Assembly: GCA_963556495.2 (NCBI GenBank) | Contig: OY747710.1 | Span: 19,968,500-20,032,499 of the forward strand | Source: Valencia hispanica | Taxonomy: Eukaryota > Chordata > Actinopteri > Cyprinodontiformes > Valenciidae | DNA length: 64,000 bases | Reading direction: 5' to 3' | Part shown: positions 35,846 through 47,302 of the stretch, in pieces | How positions within the stretch are numbered: position 1 is the stretch's first letter | How the letters are laid out: the number at the start of each line of letters is the position of its first letter | Notes under the pieces: model-generated | Database searches by the model: none | What the model was told of the DNA's origin: nothing | Seen by the model: only the letters and a program-made list of their open reading frames with translations | Position numbers and translations under genes: made by a program

Positions 35846-36368
35846 TTAACCCTTTTGTCGTCCTAGTGCACGTTTTTGTACATGCAGGTGTGTTTTTGTT
35901 AATAGCTTGGTCTGTGCTAATGCAATTTATATAATTTTTCCCCCAGGGTTTGTATTTTTGGGGGACTTACAAAAAAAAGCATTGTTTCCCTGACTGCACT
36001 TAATATAATGCATATATGGCGGGGCAATGACTGAAACAGCATTAAAATGACAGGATTTTATGCTTTTTTTTACTTCTGACTGCACATAATACATATTTTG
36101 CACAAAAACCATTTGTTTAAAATAATATTTTTCTTTCTTTCTTTTTTTACAATGCATATTTTAATAATAAACCTGGCTTTAAAGGGTTCACGTTCCAGAA
36201 ACATAAATATTTTTATTATATTTTGTGAGTACTGAAGCTAAGGATGAAATTAATCCTCCCAAAATTGGGATTTATGAAATATATAATTTTAATTACACAT
36301 GAGTTTCTAGTGCACGTTTTGTGCATGAGGAGGAAATCCGCTATATTGAAAGAGGCGAAAAGGGTTAA
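35846..36368. mobile_element. piggyBac-like miniature element with TTAA duplication
   Basis: TTAA at 35846-35849 and 36365-36368 flanks a 515-bp element. Its ends are CCCTTTTGTCG and, inverted, CCCTTTTCGCC. CCCTT ends with TTAA duplication are diagnostic of piggyBac. Subterminal TAGTGCACGTTTT repeats occur at 35864-35876 and 36308-36320. There is no transposase frame. Confidence 0.8.
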
Positions 36369-36694
36369 GATGTTTCAATTTTTCCACAGTCTTCATTCCT
36401 CATGGTGCCATCTGTTTTGTGACGTGCACCAGTTCGTCCGACCGCTATGACATGATGCTAGCACCCTGTACATCAAAGTTGAGATGGGGCTCTCAAGTTT
36501 GCAAACGTCCCTCTGTTTCCACCAAATGCATCTATATTTTTTGGGGGGGTTGGCCAAACACCTTCAGGAATCTTGAAATTGTACTCAACCAGACTTGCAG
36601 ATTGTTCCATTATGTCAAGCAGGGAAGCAATGTGCATGCATCTACAAGTTGTTGTACTTTCGGTACCTCCCTCCATAGGGCTGCCACAGTATAG
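36369..36694. other. intergenic stretch, nothing recognised
   Basis: No supported feature. Confidence 0.3.
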
Positions 36695-38645
36695 ACATAT
36701 ATAGGCAAGGCAAGGCAAGGCAATTTTATTTGTATAGCACACTTTCAACAGCAGGGCAATTCAAGGTGCTTTACATGATTTGGTGATTTAAAAGAAACAT
36801 AAAAGAAACACACATTATACATGATACACAATAAAGCGAGAGAAAAATAAAAAAAAGCAAGAGAGCATGAACACATTTCATACATATAACATCAAGCATT
36901 TACTCAAAGGCAATTCTAAACAGATGGGTTTTTAGTCTCGATGTAAAGCAGTTCAGAGTTTCAGCAGCTCTACACTCGTCAGGAAGTCTGTTCCAGATAA
37001 GGGGAGCATAGAAACTGAAAGCTGCTTCTCCATGTTTAGTTCTGAGTCTAGGGATGTTTAGTAGGCTAGAGTTGGAGGACCTGAGTGGTCTTGGTGGTTG
37101 GTACCATGACAACAGGTCTTCAACATATTTTGGTGCTAAGCCATGTAACGATTTATAAACTAGTAAAAGTATTTTAAAGTCTATTCTCTGAGCTACAGGG
37201 AGCCAGTGTAAGGACTTTAGAACTGGGGTGATGTGATCTACTTTCCTGGTTCTAGTGAGGACGTGAGCGGCAGCGTTCTGGATCAGCTGCAGCTGTCTGA
37301 TTGACTTTTTAGGCAGACCTGTCAAGATGCTGTTGCAGTAATCAATCCGACTAAAGATAAACGCATGGATGAGTTTTTCTAGGTCGTGTTGCAAAATCAG
37401 TCCTTTAATCCTAGAAATGTTCTTCAGGTGATAGAACGCTGACCTTGTTATTGCCTTTATGTGACCCTGGAGGTTCAGGTCTGAGTCCATTACTACACCT
37501 AGGTTTCGAGCCTGATCAGTAGTTTCTAGCTGTATTAATTTAAGCTGTGTGCTGACTCTTGATCGTTCCTCCTTGGGTCCAAAAATAATCACTTCAGTTT
37601 TGTTTCTATTCAGCTGGAGAAAGTTATGGCACATCCATCCATTTATTTGGTCAATGCATTGATTTAGGGTTTGAATGGGTTCAGAGTCACCTGGTGACAT
37701 TGTAATGTAGAGCTGAGTGTCATCCGCATAGTTATGGTAGCTAATGTTATTGGTCGCTATAATCTTGCCTAGTGGGAGCATGTAGATATTAAATAAGAGG
37801 GACCCCAGGATGGAGCCCTGGGGCACCCCACATGTGATTTCTGTTCGTTCTGATGAAAAGTTTCCTATTGAAACATAGAAGTCCCTGTTCTTTAGGTAAG
37901 ACTCGAACCAGCCAAGTACTGTACCAGAGAGTCCGACCCAGCTCTCCAGTCGTTCCAATAAAATATCATGATCAACAGTGTCAAATGCTGCACTCAGGTC
38001 CAACAGAACCCGCACTGTGGTTCTTCCACAGTCTGTATTTATGCGGCTGTCATTAAATACTTTGACGAGGACAGTCTCGGTGCTGTGGTGAGCGCGGAAA
38101 CCAAACTGAAAAGCATCAAAACGGTTTGTCGTTGTTATGAAGCCATTTAACTGCTGAAACACAGCTTTTTCAATAATCTTACGGATGAATGGGAGATTAG
38201 AGATTGGCCTGTAGTTCTGCATTAACGTGTTGTCCAGATTTTTCTTCTTTAGCAGTGGTTTAATAACTGCTGTTTTTAAAGCCTGAGGGAAGACACCTAA
38301 TAGCAGTGATGAGTTCACTATTTGAACAAGATCAGACCCAATAACAGGAAGAACTTTCTTTAGAAAAGCTGTGGGTAGGATATCAAGACAGCAGGAGGAG
38401 GAGCTTAATTGGATAATGGTTTTTTTCAAGGCTGTTCTGGTTTAATTAATGGAATTCAGACATTTTCTCTACATTGTTGTTGATTGGGGATGGCACTGGT
38501 TGTGGGTTCGATATTGAGGTACAGATTGACCGTCTAATTGTTAGAATCTTTTCAGTGAAAAAGCTGGCAAATTCATTGCAGGCCCTGGTAGAGTTTAGTT
38601 CAGGGGCTACTGTCACTAAAGGATTAGTTAGTCTTTCCATATATA
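36695..38645 (-). mobile_element. L2-like LINE, 5'-truncated, with 509-codon reverse transcriptase frame
   Basis: An open frame from 38429 to 36900 encodes most of a non-LTR reverse transcriptase: [55 protein letters not shown] and the catalytic YADDTQLYI box, then the C-terminal domain to LFRIAFE. Upstream, 38640-38446 holds the preceding stretch (NEFASFFTEKI), interrupted by a stop at about 38446-38448. No endonuclease domain is present. The 3' end carries an untranslated part and a GGCAA microsatellite tail (36704-36723). CATATATA occurs at both borders (about 36696 and 38638) and may be the target duplication, though it is low-complexity. The motif wording points to the L2/CR1 group. Confidence 0.85.
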
Positions 38646-39190
38646 TAAATATATAAATATATGTTTATACATGTCTATTTGCCACAGCATCACAGCCTCC
38701 TCCACTCCACAGATACATGCACACAGACTTGGGAAATGTTTAACACCGAAAGCCTTTCCTGACGCGACCCCCTTGACTCTACCAAATGTGCCAGCATCTT
38801 TTTTAAGATGTGTATTATTTTAACAAATATATTTAAAATCAGATTCAATTAATAAAAAGTACATTTTCCTCAGACTGAGGAAAAAAAGGATACACTGTGT
38901 ATATAAATATCTTGTTTCCACTGTTTTGGCTGAAATGCTCACTCGACAAGACAACAAAGAAAATTCATGACCTTTTTTTTAAAAAGATAATTTAAATGTA
39001 TTAATTTATACTTGGAATGTGCTATTTACTTATTACTTATTGCTTGCATGCAGGTTCTGCCTATATTTGACTTTGCTATTTGCTAGATATAACAGAATAC
39101 AGTATAATTCGGTTCATTTCATTATAAAACCTGAAAGCCTTTTAAATCACGACGCTTTTGCGAGGATTTAACTCCTGATGTTTTTTTTTT
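38646..39190. other. intergenic stretch, nothing recognised
   Basis: AT-rich sequence with short ATATAAAT repeats at 38641-38662 and no supported gene. Confidence 0.35.
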
Positions 39191-39202
39191 TTACCCTCCG
39201 AT

Positions 39203-39216
39203 CCACCAGGGGGCGG
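39203..39216 (+). promoter_or_regulatory. CTCF-like motif upstream of the zinc-finger gene
   Basis: CCACCAGGGGGCGG is a near-ideal CTCF core, 151 bp upstream of the zinc-finger start codon and inside its presumed promoter. Confidence 0.5.
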
Positions 39217-39366
39217 AGGTGTTTTCACGTTGCACATGTTGACGTGCCTCTCGGTTTCACGTCCGTGTTTACAAGCGAAGCGTGACGTTCACGGACCAGC
39301 AGAAATCTGTCTTCAATCTCCGCCGAGATCGTTCGGGGTTTTTCAGGTTAGCCACCCAAAAAAAAA

Positions 39367-39529
39367 ATGCTTCCCCTGAGAGTTTTCCTCAACGAGAGAC
39401 TGTCCGCGGTGGCGGAGGAGATTTTAGGAGCGGTGGAGAAGACAATAGCGGTGTACCAGGAGGAGATTTTACGCTCCAAAGATTTAGAAATCAGGCAGCT
39501 CAGAATGCAGCTGAAGCTCATCCAGTCAG
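39367..39529 (+). CDS. zinc-finger gene exon 1
   Basis: This exon has 163 nt and ends in phase 1 before GTAGGT. It encodes the N-terminal helical segment that starts MLPLRVFLNERL. The ATG lies after an A-run and is the first in frame. Confidence 0.88.
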
Positions 39530-40331
39530 GTAGGTTTTTGTATCATTCTCATATCAGTCATGTACCATGCAACTTGATGTTAGATTTGTTTGTTTTTTTT
39601 AATAAAATGCTGTGGTGTGTTTTCGTTTCGTAGAGTCTAAATCGGACAATTATCTTGAAACCGAGCAGCTGCATTCTCCTCCCCCTCCTTCTGCTTCTCC
39701 TTCTGTCCAGCCCCATCAGTCACCCCCTGCAGTGGCTGCTGCCCGTGAGGAGGAGCAGCAGCAGCGGGGGGAGGAGGACGAGGATGAGGTCTGCTGCGTG
39801 GATGAGGAGCTCCCGGAGACATCACAGGTAAAAGACGAGACAGAGCAGCCGCGGGGAGAAGACACCAAGAGGCACTTCTGGATGGTCCACGACCCTGATG
39901 AGAATCAGGAAGACCTGGAGGCAGAGGCGCAGGAGTTCATCTCACCCCACACCGGCCTGGCGACCAGTCTGCACGAACAAGCCCTGCATTTCCAGCAGTT
40001 CCTCAGCAACAACAACAACAACGGCGGCGGAGGCAGCAGCAGCGGCGACGAGAGCGGCCACAGGCCCTACATCTGCTCCGTGTGCGAGAAGCGCTTCACC
40101 AACTGCTCCCACCTGGCGGCCCACATCAGGACCCACACGGGAGAGAGGCCCTACATGTGTGACATCTGCAGGAAGACCTTCATCACCACCAGCGCCCTGA
40201 ACAGACACCAGACCATTCACACCGAGGGGAAGCGCTATATATGCGCTTACTGTGGCAAGTCCTTTAAATGGATGGAGTCTCTTGGCAGACACGTGAGAAG
40301 CGTGCACAAGAGCGATAATGTACAAGTATGA
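39367..40331 (+). CDS. C2H2 zinc-finger protein, teleost-type family
   Basis: This is a probable nuclear DNA-binding regulator; its target is unknown. Two exons, 39367-39529 and 39634-40331, join in phase to 861 nt, giving 286 residues. Exon 1 encodes an N-terminal coiled-coil-like segment (LNERLSAVAEEILGAVEKTI, EEILRSKDLEIRQLRMQLKL) of the kind that heads many fish-expanded zinc-finger proteins. A Pro/Ser-rich and acidic Gln/Glu-rich linker follows, with the low-complexity stretch NNNNNGGGGSSSG at about residues 180-192. Three C2H2 fingers follow at about residues 200-222, 228-250 and 256-279. The first linker is a consensus HTGERP; the third finger has four residues between its histidines. 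The polyadenylation signal is AATAAA at 40564. Only three fingers is few for the family. No orthologue name is recognised. Confidence 0.9.
39634..40331 (+). CDS. zinc-finger gene exon 2
   Basis: This exon has 698 nt. The acceptor TTTCGTAG restores Glu55, and the exon ends at TGA 40329-40331. It contains the acidic linker and all three fingers (CSVC, CDIC and CAYC pairs). Confidence 0.92.
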
Positions 40332-40563
40332 GGTCCACGTTTCATGTCCGGGTGGCTTAGTTATACTTCAATTACATGTCCGCGTATGAATTAATTATAA
40401 ACTAAGTAATTAGTGTTTGGAATGTTAGTAAAGCGTGGTTTACTCTATGTAGTCCTGAATAAGCTTGGAGCCTACTAAACCTTGTGTACATTTATTTTAA
40501 GTAGCAAACTGATTGCGTAAAATGACCCTTTTTACCTGATGTACGGTTCATGTATCATTTCAG

Positions 40564-40569
40564 AATAAA
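40564..40569 (+). terminator. polyadenylation signal of the zinc-finger gene
   Basis: AATAAA lies 233 bp after the stop codon and is followed by T-rich sequence. Confidence 0.55.
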
Positions 40570-40654
40570 ATTTAAATTCTTTTTAGCCTAAAAAGTCAGG
40601 TTTCATCTTTTCTCCTTTTTTTTTAATTCTGCAGAGTAAAAATCCCACGATACT

Positions 40655-40668
40655 CCAGTAGGGGGCAG
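40655..40668 (+). promoter_or_regulatory. CTCF-like motif downstream of the zinc-finger gene
   Basis: CCAGTAGGGGGCAG fits the CTCF core completely, in the same orientation as the motifs at 28320 and 39203. Confidence 0.5.
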
Positions 40669-41054
40669 TAGCAATTTTTCATTCATAATATCCTATCAAT
40701 CCAAAGCATTTGGGTGAATTAATATAATCTCTGTCCAAGTGTGTGGATTTATTTTCTCAGTGAAATTGTCGATGTTCTCAGCCTGCGTTGGTCCATTCAG
40801 CACAGGGCTGTTAAAACGTTTGTCCCGTTACAGATTCCTTCTGGGTTTTTTTTATTTTTATTTTTATCACATTTAAAAGTTGATATCGATCCATTGTCTA
40901 TCTCCAGCGATATAAAAGATAACCTGAATAAATGCAACATTCAAATTATGGTTTTGTTTATTATTCAAAAATAGCTATCCAATACAACCTGGCTGTGTGT
41001 GGAAATGTAATTCCCCCTAAACCCGATAAGTGGTTCCTGGCTGCAACTTACACC

Positions 41055-41475
41055 GTTTGTGATTCAATTGAATTCAAAATTATTTATCCCAAAGGAATAT
41101 TGAATGTCATAACTCATTTGAGGTAAGTATCTTCAAAGAGCCATTGTGGATGGTGATCCTGTGGGCAGGAAGGATCTCCAGTAGCAGTCGGTCTTGCAAA
41201 GAGAGGCCTCTGACTGAAGACCTGTTGCTGTATAACAATATGATGACTGTCATGACATGCCAACAGCTCAATTTCCAGGGTACAGACAAGATATTCCACG
41301 GTAACATGTCCTGGATGAGTTGTTGCAGAGCTGTACTAATCCACCTCATTTGCTTTTGCCGCTCCTCTTTAAAACTCTGTCTGCCTGTATGGTTATAAAG
41401 GCTGGCCGGACAGACGTTGGAGTCAGGGATATGATCCTTGCCCATTATGATTGTAGTGACTTTACTTGCAGCCAC
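41055..41475 (-). repeat. Rex1-like LINE 3' fragment
   Basis: Read in reverse, the segment gives the decayed Rex1 C-terminus (for example GRQSFKEERQKQMRWI near 41390-41340 and LYSNRSSVRGLSLQDR near 41240-41190). It ends with the family's untranslated tail at about 41100-41055. It is 5'-truncated and broken. Confidence 0.6.
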
Positions 41476-41860
41476 TCAGCTGGGTGAGGGTAGATAAGTG
41501 TTTTTGACATGCTTCAATTAAATATGCAACCATCCTCTTGTTTGGGCGAGAATCCCATTTATTTTGTTGATCTGGATACAGGTTAAACTGATGGCTTTTA
41601 CACAAATTATGTGCTGGTATGTGAGAAATTCAAAAAGGTAAGGTAAAACCTTTCTGTCATGGTGTGGCAAGCAGTAAAAACCATGTGCTCACCCTGCCAC
41701 TCAAGCACAATTAGAGATGCCAAGTCACCTGTGAACACACCACCAATAAACAGGCAAAATGTATTTAGTAGGCCATAATTGTGCAAGTTGTCCCACTTAA
41801 AAAGATGAGAGAGGTCTGTAATTGTCATCTAAGGTACACTTAGACTCTGGGAGACAGAAT
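41476..41860. other. intergenic stretch, nothing recognised
   Basis: No supported feature. Confidence 0.3.
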
Positions 41861-41869
41861 GCAAAAAAA

Positions 41870-42975
41870 AAATCCAGTAAATCACATTTGATTATTTTTA
41901 AAGAATTTATTTGTATATCGGTGCAGAAAATAAGTATTTGGTTAATAACAACAGCTCACCTAAATGATGTGATGTTTTGGGGCTGTCCCTCCACAGATTC
42001 CCTATTAGATTGAGATCTGGAGACTGACTAGGCCACTTTAGAGCCTTGAAATACTTTTTATGTAGCCACGTCTTCGTTGCCGGTGTGTTTGGGATCATTG
42101 TCATGATGGAAGATCCAGATACTTTTCATCTTCAATGCTCTCACTGATGGAAGGAGGTTTTTGCCCTAAATCTCACGATACATGGCCCCATTCATCCTTT
42201 CCCTAATGTGGATCAGTCGTCCTGTCCCCTTGGCAGAAAATCAGCCCCAAAGCATAATGTTACCACCACCAAGGTTCACAGTGGGTATGGTGTTGTTGGG
42301 ATCCAACTCAGCATTCTTCCCCCTCCAAACATGGCGAGTGGCGTTTATATCAAAGAGTTTTATTTTGGTCTCATCTGACCACATGACATTCTCCCAACCC
42401 TCCTCTGGATCACCCAGATGGTCTCTGGCAAATTTTAAACAAACCTGGACATGTGCTGACTTAACCTCGAGCATTGCAGGATTTTATTCCACAATCACGT
42501 AGTGTGTTACTAACGTAACCTTTATTACCGTGTTCCCAGCTCTCTTTAAGTTATTGATCAGTTTCCCCTGTGTAGTTCTGGGCTGTTTCCTCACCGTTTT
42601 CAAGATCATTTGTACCCCACAAGGTGAGATCTTGCATGGAGCCCCGAGCTGAGGGAGATTGTCAGTGATCTTGTATTTATTCCATTTTCTAATAATTGCG
42701 CCAACAGTTGATCTCTTCTCACCAAGCTGCTTGCATATTGTAGATCGGCTCATCATTCATGATTCTAACATGTATTCTAATCATAATATAAAGAAATGGC
42801 TCCTACAATTATTGAAGGAAGAGATGTTTTGAACATTCTCCTTTCACTGCTCTCTGGTCCTGCTCTACATCCATGATCCTCCTTTTCAACTCTTCTGGGA
42901 TTTGGGGTTGTAGTTCAGGTATTATTTGAGCTTTTGAGACACTGATCAGGTGCTCCCAGTTGTAAAATCAATACC
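41870..42975 (-). mobile_element. near full-length but inactivated Tc1-like transposon
   Basis: Three minus-strand frames follow the transposase in order. 42756-42484 encodes the helix-turn-helix part ([20 protein letters not shown]). 42474-42241 encodes the first catalytic aspartate region (WSDETKIKLF) and GGGNIMLWG. 42104-41907 encodes the second ([15 protein letters not shown], normally NPIENLW). Stops and frameshifts separate them. Terminal repeats are too decayed to fix the borders. Confidence 0.75.
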
Positions 42976-43740
42976 TTGTTGCCACAGTTATGCATCATAA
43001 CAACTATCCAAAAGTTAAAAAGAGCAAAAATCCTTTCAGCTGCAAAGTATCTAAACCTAAATAAAGTAAACATGCAATGCCTCAACCAAAAGAATTATGA
43101 ACCGAAGTCTATAAAAGGAACAAATCAGAGTCAACATAACAGAGTTACTACAAAACATGCTGCCACTATGAGCATATGAAACATATATGTGCACTGGGTA
43201 GTTATTTAGACAGGAAATTGCCATAGGAGTTGGTGCACCACCATTGATGTTCCTGTTTGAAACATGTTCTGAAAAGAAAAGATGTGAGGCAACTTGACAA
43301 TTATGCTTGTGAATTTTTTAGTGTTGATCTATCACTGAATAAATAAATACATGTTAGTGTGTTGTTGTTATATTAAAACCATAAAATTCTACTGAATGAA
43401 GGGTGTTATTTATTCATAGACATCTATTTCAACACAAGACAAGTCTCTGGACTAAAATTTCGAAGTCATCCATAAACAAGCTAGCTTTCCCTGTTTTCCT
43501 TTTCTTCTAGGAGAGCTTTCCATTTATTCCTTTTGTTTCTGCATTAATGAAAACCAGCTTTTCTTATTGTGTGCCAGAAAGACATATCAGAACTGATCAG
43601 AGCCAATGGGATAATCTGTATAGTGACATCTCTTGATATCAGACAATCTTTGGCAAAGACAGCTCCAAAAATGTTTTTTTTTTCTTATATTTTTCATTAA
43701 AAACTTAATGGAAGTATAATTTGTTTTATATATGATCCTA
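42976..43740. other. intergenic stretch, nothing recognised
   Basis: No supported feature. Confidence 0.3.
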
Positions 43741-43749
43741 AAGTGTACA

Positions 43750-44310
43750 GGCAATACAGGAAGTTATAATGGCAGCAATATACTCACTACAACTACAGTG
43801 ACCAGATGGATGTATCACCAACCCCAAAACAACACAGGTTACACTGATGCAGCCTGGATTTAACAAAGACTTGGATTACTGCTTCAAAAACCTGCCTTGA
43901 AAAATGCAGCTTTATTTTAAGCTGTTGCCCAAATTTGGCTTTGAAGTTTCAACTCCCAGATTTGGCTTTGAACCAAGATCTACGTGGAGATCCTTCAGGT
44001 TCACCTTCCAGCAGGACAACAGCCCTAAACATAAAGCCAGAACTAAAATGTACCAGTTCAGATCAAAGCATGTTTAAGAATGACTCCTGAGTCCTATTTC
44101 AGTAACTTGGTACTGAATATTGTGCTCCACAGATGCTCCCCCTCCAGTCTGACTGAGCTTGAACTATTAAGCAAAGAAGCAAAGAAGAACAGTCAAAAAT
44201 ATCAGTATCTAGATGTGCAAAGTTGGTAGAGACATACCAAAATACTTTGAGCTTTTATAAAGTATTGAATTAGAGGGCTGAATACACATTCAAGCTATAC
44301 TTTCACTGGT
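43750..44310 (+). mobile_element. decayed Tc1-like element, 3' half
   Basis: 'CAGGTTCACCTTCCAGCAGG' near 43997-44016 and 'AACATAAAGCCAGAACTAAA' are the FTFQQDN..KHKAR segment. The rest follows the family seen at 4600 and 59758. It is broken. Confidence 0.6.
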
Positions 44311-44395
44311 TTTTATTTCTAAAATTTATTTCAAAGCAATACCTAAATTCAACTTAAGAGCAATACAAATAATTTTATATTCTTCATTTTGGTTG

Positions 44396-44535
44396 TGGGC
44401 CACATGGTGGTGCAGTGGATCGCACTGTTCCTGGCAGCAACAAGGTCTGGGGTACAAATCCTGGCCTGAGGTCCTTTCTGCATGAAGTTTGTATGTTCTT
44501 CATTTGATGTATGGATTCTCTCTGGGTACTACAGC
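44396..44535 (+). repeat. fish dispersed repeat with tRNA-like head, decayed
   Basis: The head 'GGTGGTGCAGTGGATCGCAC' and the B-box-like 'GGGTACAAATCCTGG' resemble the repeat at 23322. It is truncated after about 140 bp. Confidence 0.5.
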
Positions 44536-45196
44536 AATAACAGATCGACATAATTCTTTTTCCGTTATTCTTCTATTTTTCTGCATTACCCTTAAAATGG
44601 CCAACAAAACCTAAAGATTATTAACCGGGGTCCAGTTACGGTGTTTGAAGAGTGAATTTCCCCTTTTAGACCTCACCACTGTATTTGACTTCAGAACGTA
44701 GATCCAATTAAAGTTTGGTCCAAATATGTCAAAGACATCAGCAATGTGTGTTGAAATTCTCTCAAGAAAAACTGAATGTTCAGAGAAAATGTAAAAAGAC
44801 GGGCATATGTGAGGCAGGGATCTAGGGCACAACAACAAAACCACAAAACCACAATAGCACATCTTGACAAAGTCTGTATCACTTGATGGTCAGTGCCTTT
44901 GTGATTTAAACCGTCGTTATATGTGAAGTTCTCAGACCATGGTGGAGAGTAAGCAGGAGAGGTTCCTGCAAACAGGCAGCATTACAGGCATTTCATACAT
45001 TTAAGAAACAAATCATATGTGAACATGTACGTTTCAGCATTATACACATTTATTTTAACAAATTTTAATATAATTTACAGAAAAACTATAAATGATTGAG
45101 CCCTGTTCTTTGTCCTCATCCTTATCCTTTTCCAGTATAATTAGTAGATGTCAAGAAAATATGATTAACAAGATAACTAACGTCATATCAGCATCC
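44536..45196. other. intergenic stretch, nothing recognised
   Basis: No supported feature. Confidence 0.3.
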
Positions 45197-45305
45197 AAAC
45201 TAAACTAAACTAAACTAAACTAAACTAAACTAAACTAAACTAAACTAAACTAAACTAAACTAAACTAAACTAAACTAAACTAAACTAAACTAAACTAAAC
45301 TAAAC
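45197..45305. repeat. (TAAAC)n pentanucleotide array
   Basis: Twenty-one uninterrupted copies of TAAAC run from 45201 to 45305, preceded by a partial unit. No imperfect copies are seen, so it is probably young or length-variable. Confidence 0.97.
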
Positions 45306-45599
45306 TGTCAAGGAAGGACTCAGCTGCCAGTAGCCACACTGTTGTGCTTCAGAAATGTCTGATGCTAGTGAAGATATGTTTCAAAAGGGCATCCGCAGCC
45401 TCAAACTGGGGTATATTTTTGTAAACCGCCCTTGTCGTCTATCAACCTTAAATTTATAGTGGGAATTAGATTTAACATCTTTTTTCTTGCCATCGGTTTG
45501 GAAAATTTGCTTTTTTACATATGCAAAAGTTTAGTTTTTCTTTATTTTAAAATCTAAAAATAGAAATAAAATGGTAGTTCTTTATAAATGAAAATTAAT

Positions 45600-46330
45600 T
45601 TACTATAATAGATTTTTATAGAAAAATATGTTTGTTTTTTCAAAAAGATTTTGTAACATGTGCAGCTCTAAATTAGTTTTATCAGCTGGACTGACGGAAA
45701 ACATTTCTCTTTGCATTGCAACACTGCATTGGGTATGTGTCTGCAACACCTCCACATATCCAGCTATGGTCTCATACTCCTGCACAACCTGAAGCTCTGT
45801 TGTTCCATTGATGGAAAAAACATTTCGTCATGATGGAGCCTCCACCAAGATGACGTCTCCAAAACATCTACAGTGCCATCAGAATTGTCCAGATTATATT
45901 TTTCTCATCCGAGAATAAAACTTTCTTCCACTTTTTAATGTCCAATCTCAGGTACTCCCTTTGCAAAATCCAAAGGGGTAAGTTTGGGATGTTGGAGGAC
46001 ACATGACCTCTGTTGACGTTTTTTGATTCTTGAAGCCCTTCTCTTGCAAAAATTATGTTTATCTTATGTTTATTGGGGTCCAGTCCGTATTAGCAAGGTT
46101 GTCAGATCCTCCATCTCATCACAGGTTAATTTGTTCTGAGTCTTCCAGAATTTTAAAATGCTCATCACATTGTGAATTTCTGACTGAAAATGACAGAAAG
46201 GCAGATTTCTGCACAGACTTAAACTTTTGTTTAGTTTTAAGTGATGTATCTGCTCTATTTATTTCATTTGCTTGCTCTCGTTTCTTTTTGCAGCATTTTT
46301 AGGCTTTGCTTGCAGCTTTGTTGAAATCCA
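45600..46330 (-). mobile_element. decayed Tc1/mariner-type relic
   Basis: Read in reverse, blocks near 45830-46000 ('CATCATGACG', the 'GAAAGTTTTATTCTCGGATG' segment) resemble the catalytic region of a Tc1-like transposase. The similarity is weak and broken. Confidence 0.35.
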
Positions 46331-47302
46331 TTAGCATGAAATGCAAATACTTGTGATTTCTTCCCCTCTAAAAATTTGAATCAAGACTATTCAAGCTCCT
46401 GGGAAAAACATTTCAAATGGAGTGTCATGTTAATAAGACTGGCTGTGGAAGCTGCAAATGTGTGACTTTAATTAACTTATAATAGAAGACAGATCCTGAT
46501 GGCTGGACTTGTTTAAATTGTGCAAATGAATGTCACATGTTGGAACCAGATGCACAGACAAAACATTTTTTCAGCGTTTTTTAGATGTTTTTAGTGGGAT
46601 TTAAGTAATAAAAAGTAAATATCGTGTTCTGAACATTTCAAATTATTTACTAAAACAAAAATATTACATACATAATTTAGATGAAATACTGAAGTCAATT
46701 ATTGCAAATCTTTTTCTAAATATATTTTATACAGTCTTGGATTTTAAATACATGCAAGACTGCAAAACAGTTGCAAAATATTAGAAAACAATGAAAGATC
46801 AGAACTGTTTTGATTCACTCTGTTTCTCCATGTTTGGCCAAACATGTGTTCCTGTAAATACTTAAACGTCTGGACTCTGTTTCATCTTTGCTTTGAGAAG
46901 AGCTATATTTTTAGCCATAACAATTGAAATGACAGTATCAGTTGCAATAACTCCATGTTTTCCTCACTCCTCTCTCTTTCGTCTGTGCTTCCAGCACTCT
47001 CTGTGAGCACTAGCATCTTGGACAGAAGAGGACTTTAAGTACTTTGAGTTCACGGTACAGAGCAATGGAGAGTGTGGAAAAGAAGCAAAGATACGTGTCC
47101 AAGCAGGTTGGATCAGAGCGGGTGGAGAAAAGTGTCAGGTTTGATGTGTTGTTAACTAGATGTGTTTCTTAACCCCCAAAACAAAACAAAACAAACATGA
47201 AACAACATAGAAGCTGTCTTTCAATTCAGCCCTGTAGTAAAGGCGTATTTCACCGTTTTTTTGACACCTTAAAATTTATATTAGTTAAATGATGTATGAT
47301 AC
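46331..47302. other. intergenic stretch, nothing recognised
   Basis: AT-rich sequence; no exon or repeat family identified. Confidence 0.35.

Noticed and set aside
36244..36694. Open frames of 68-91 codons
   Set aside because: They overlap in different frames and both strands without similarity to anything recognised.
41107..41475. 122-codon minus-strand frame
   Set aside because: It is a decayed Rex1 C-terminus, not a host gene.
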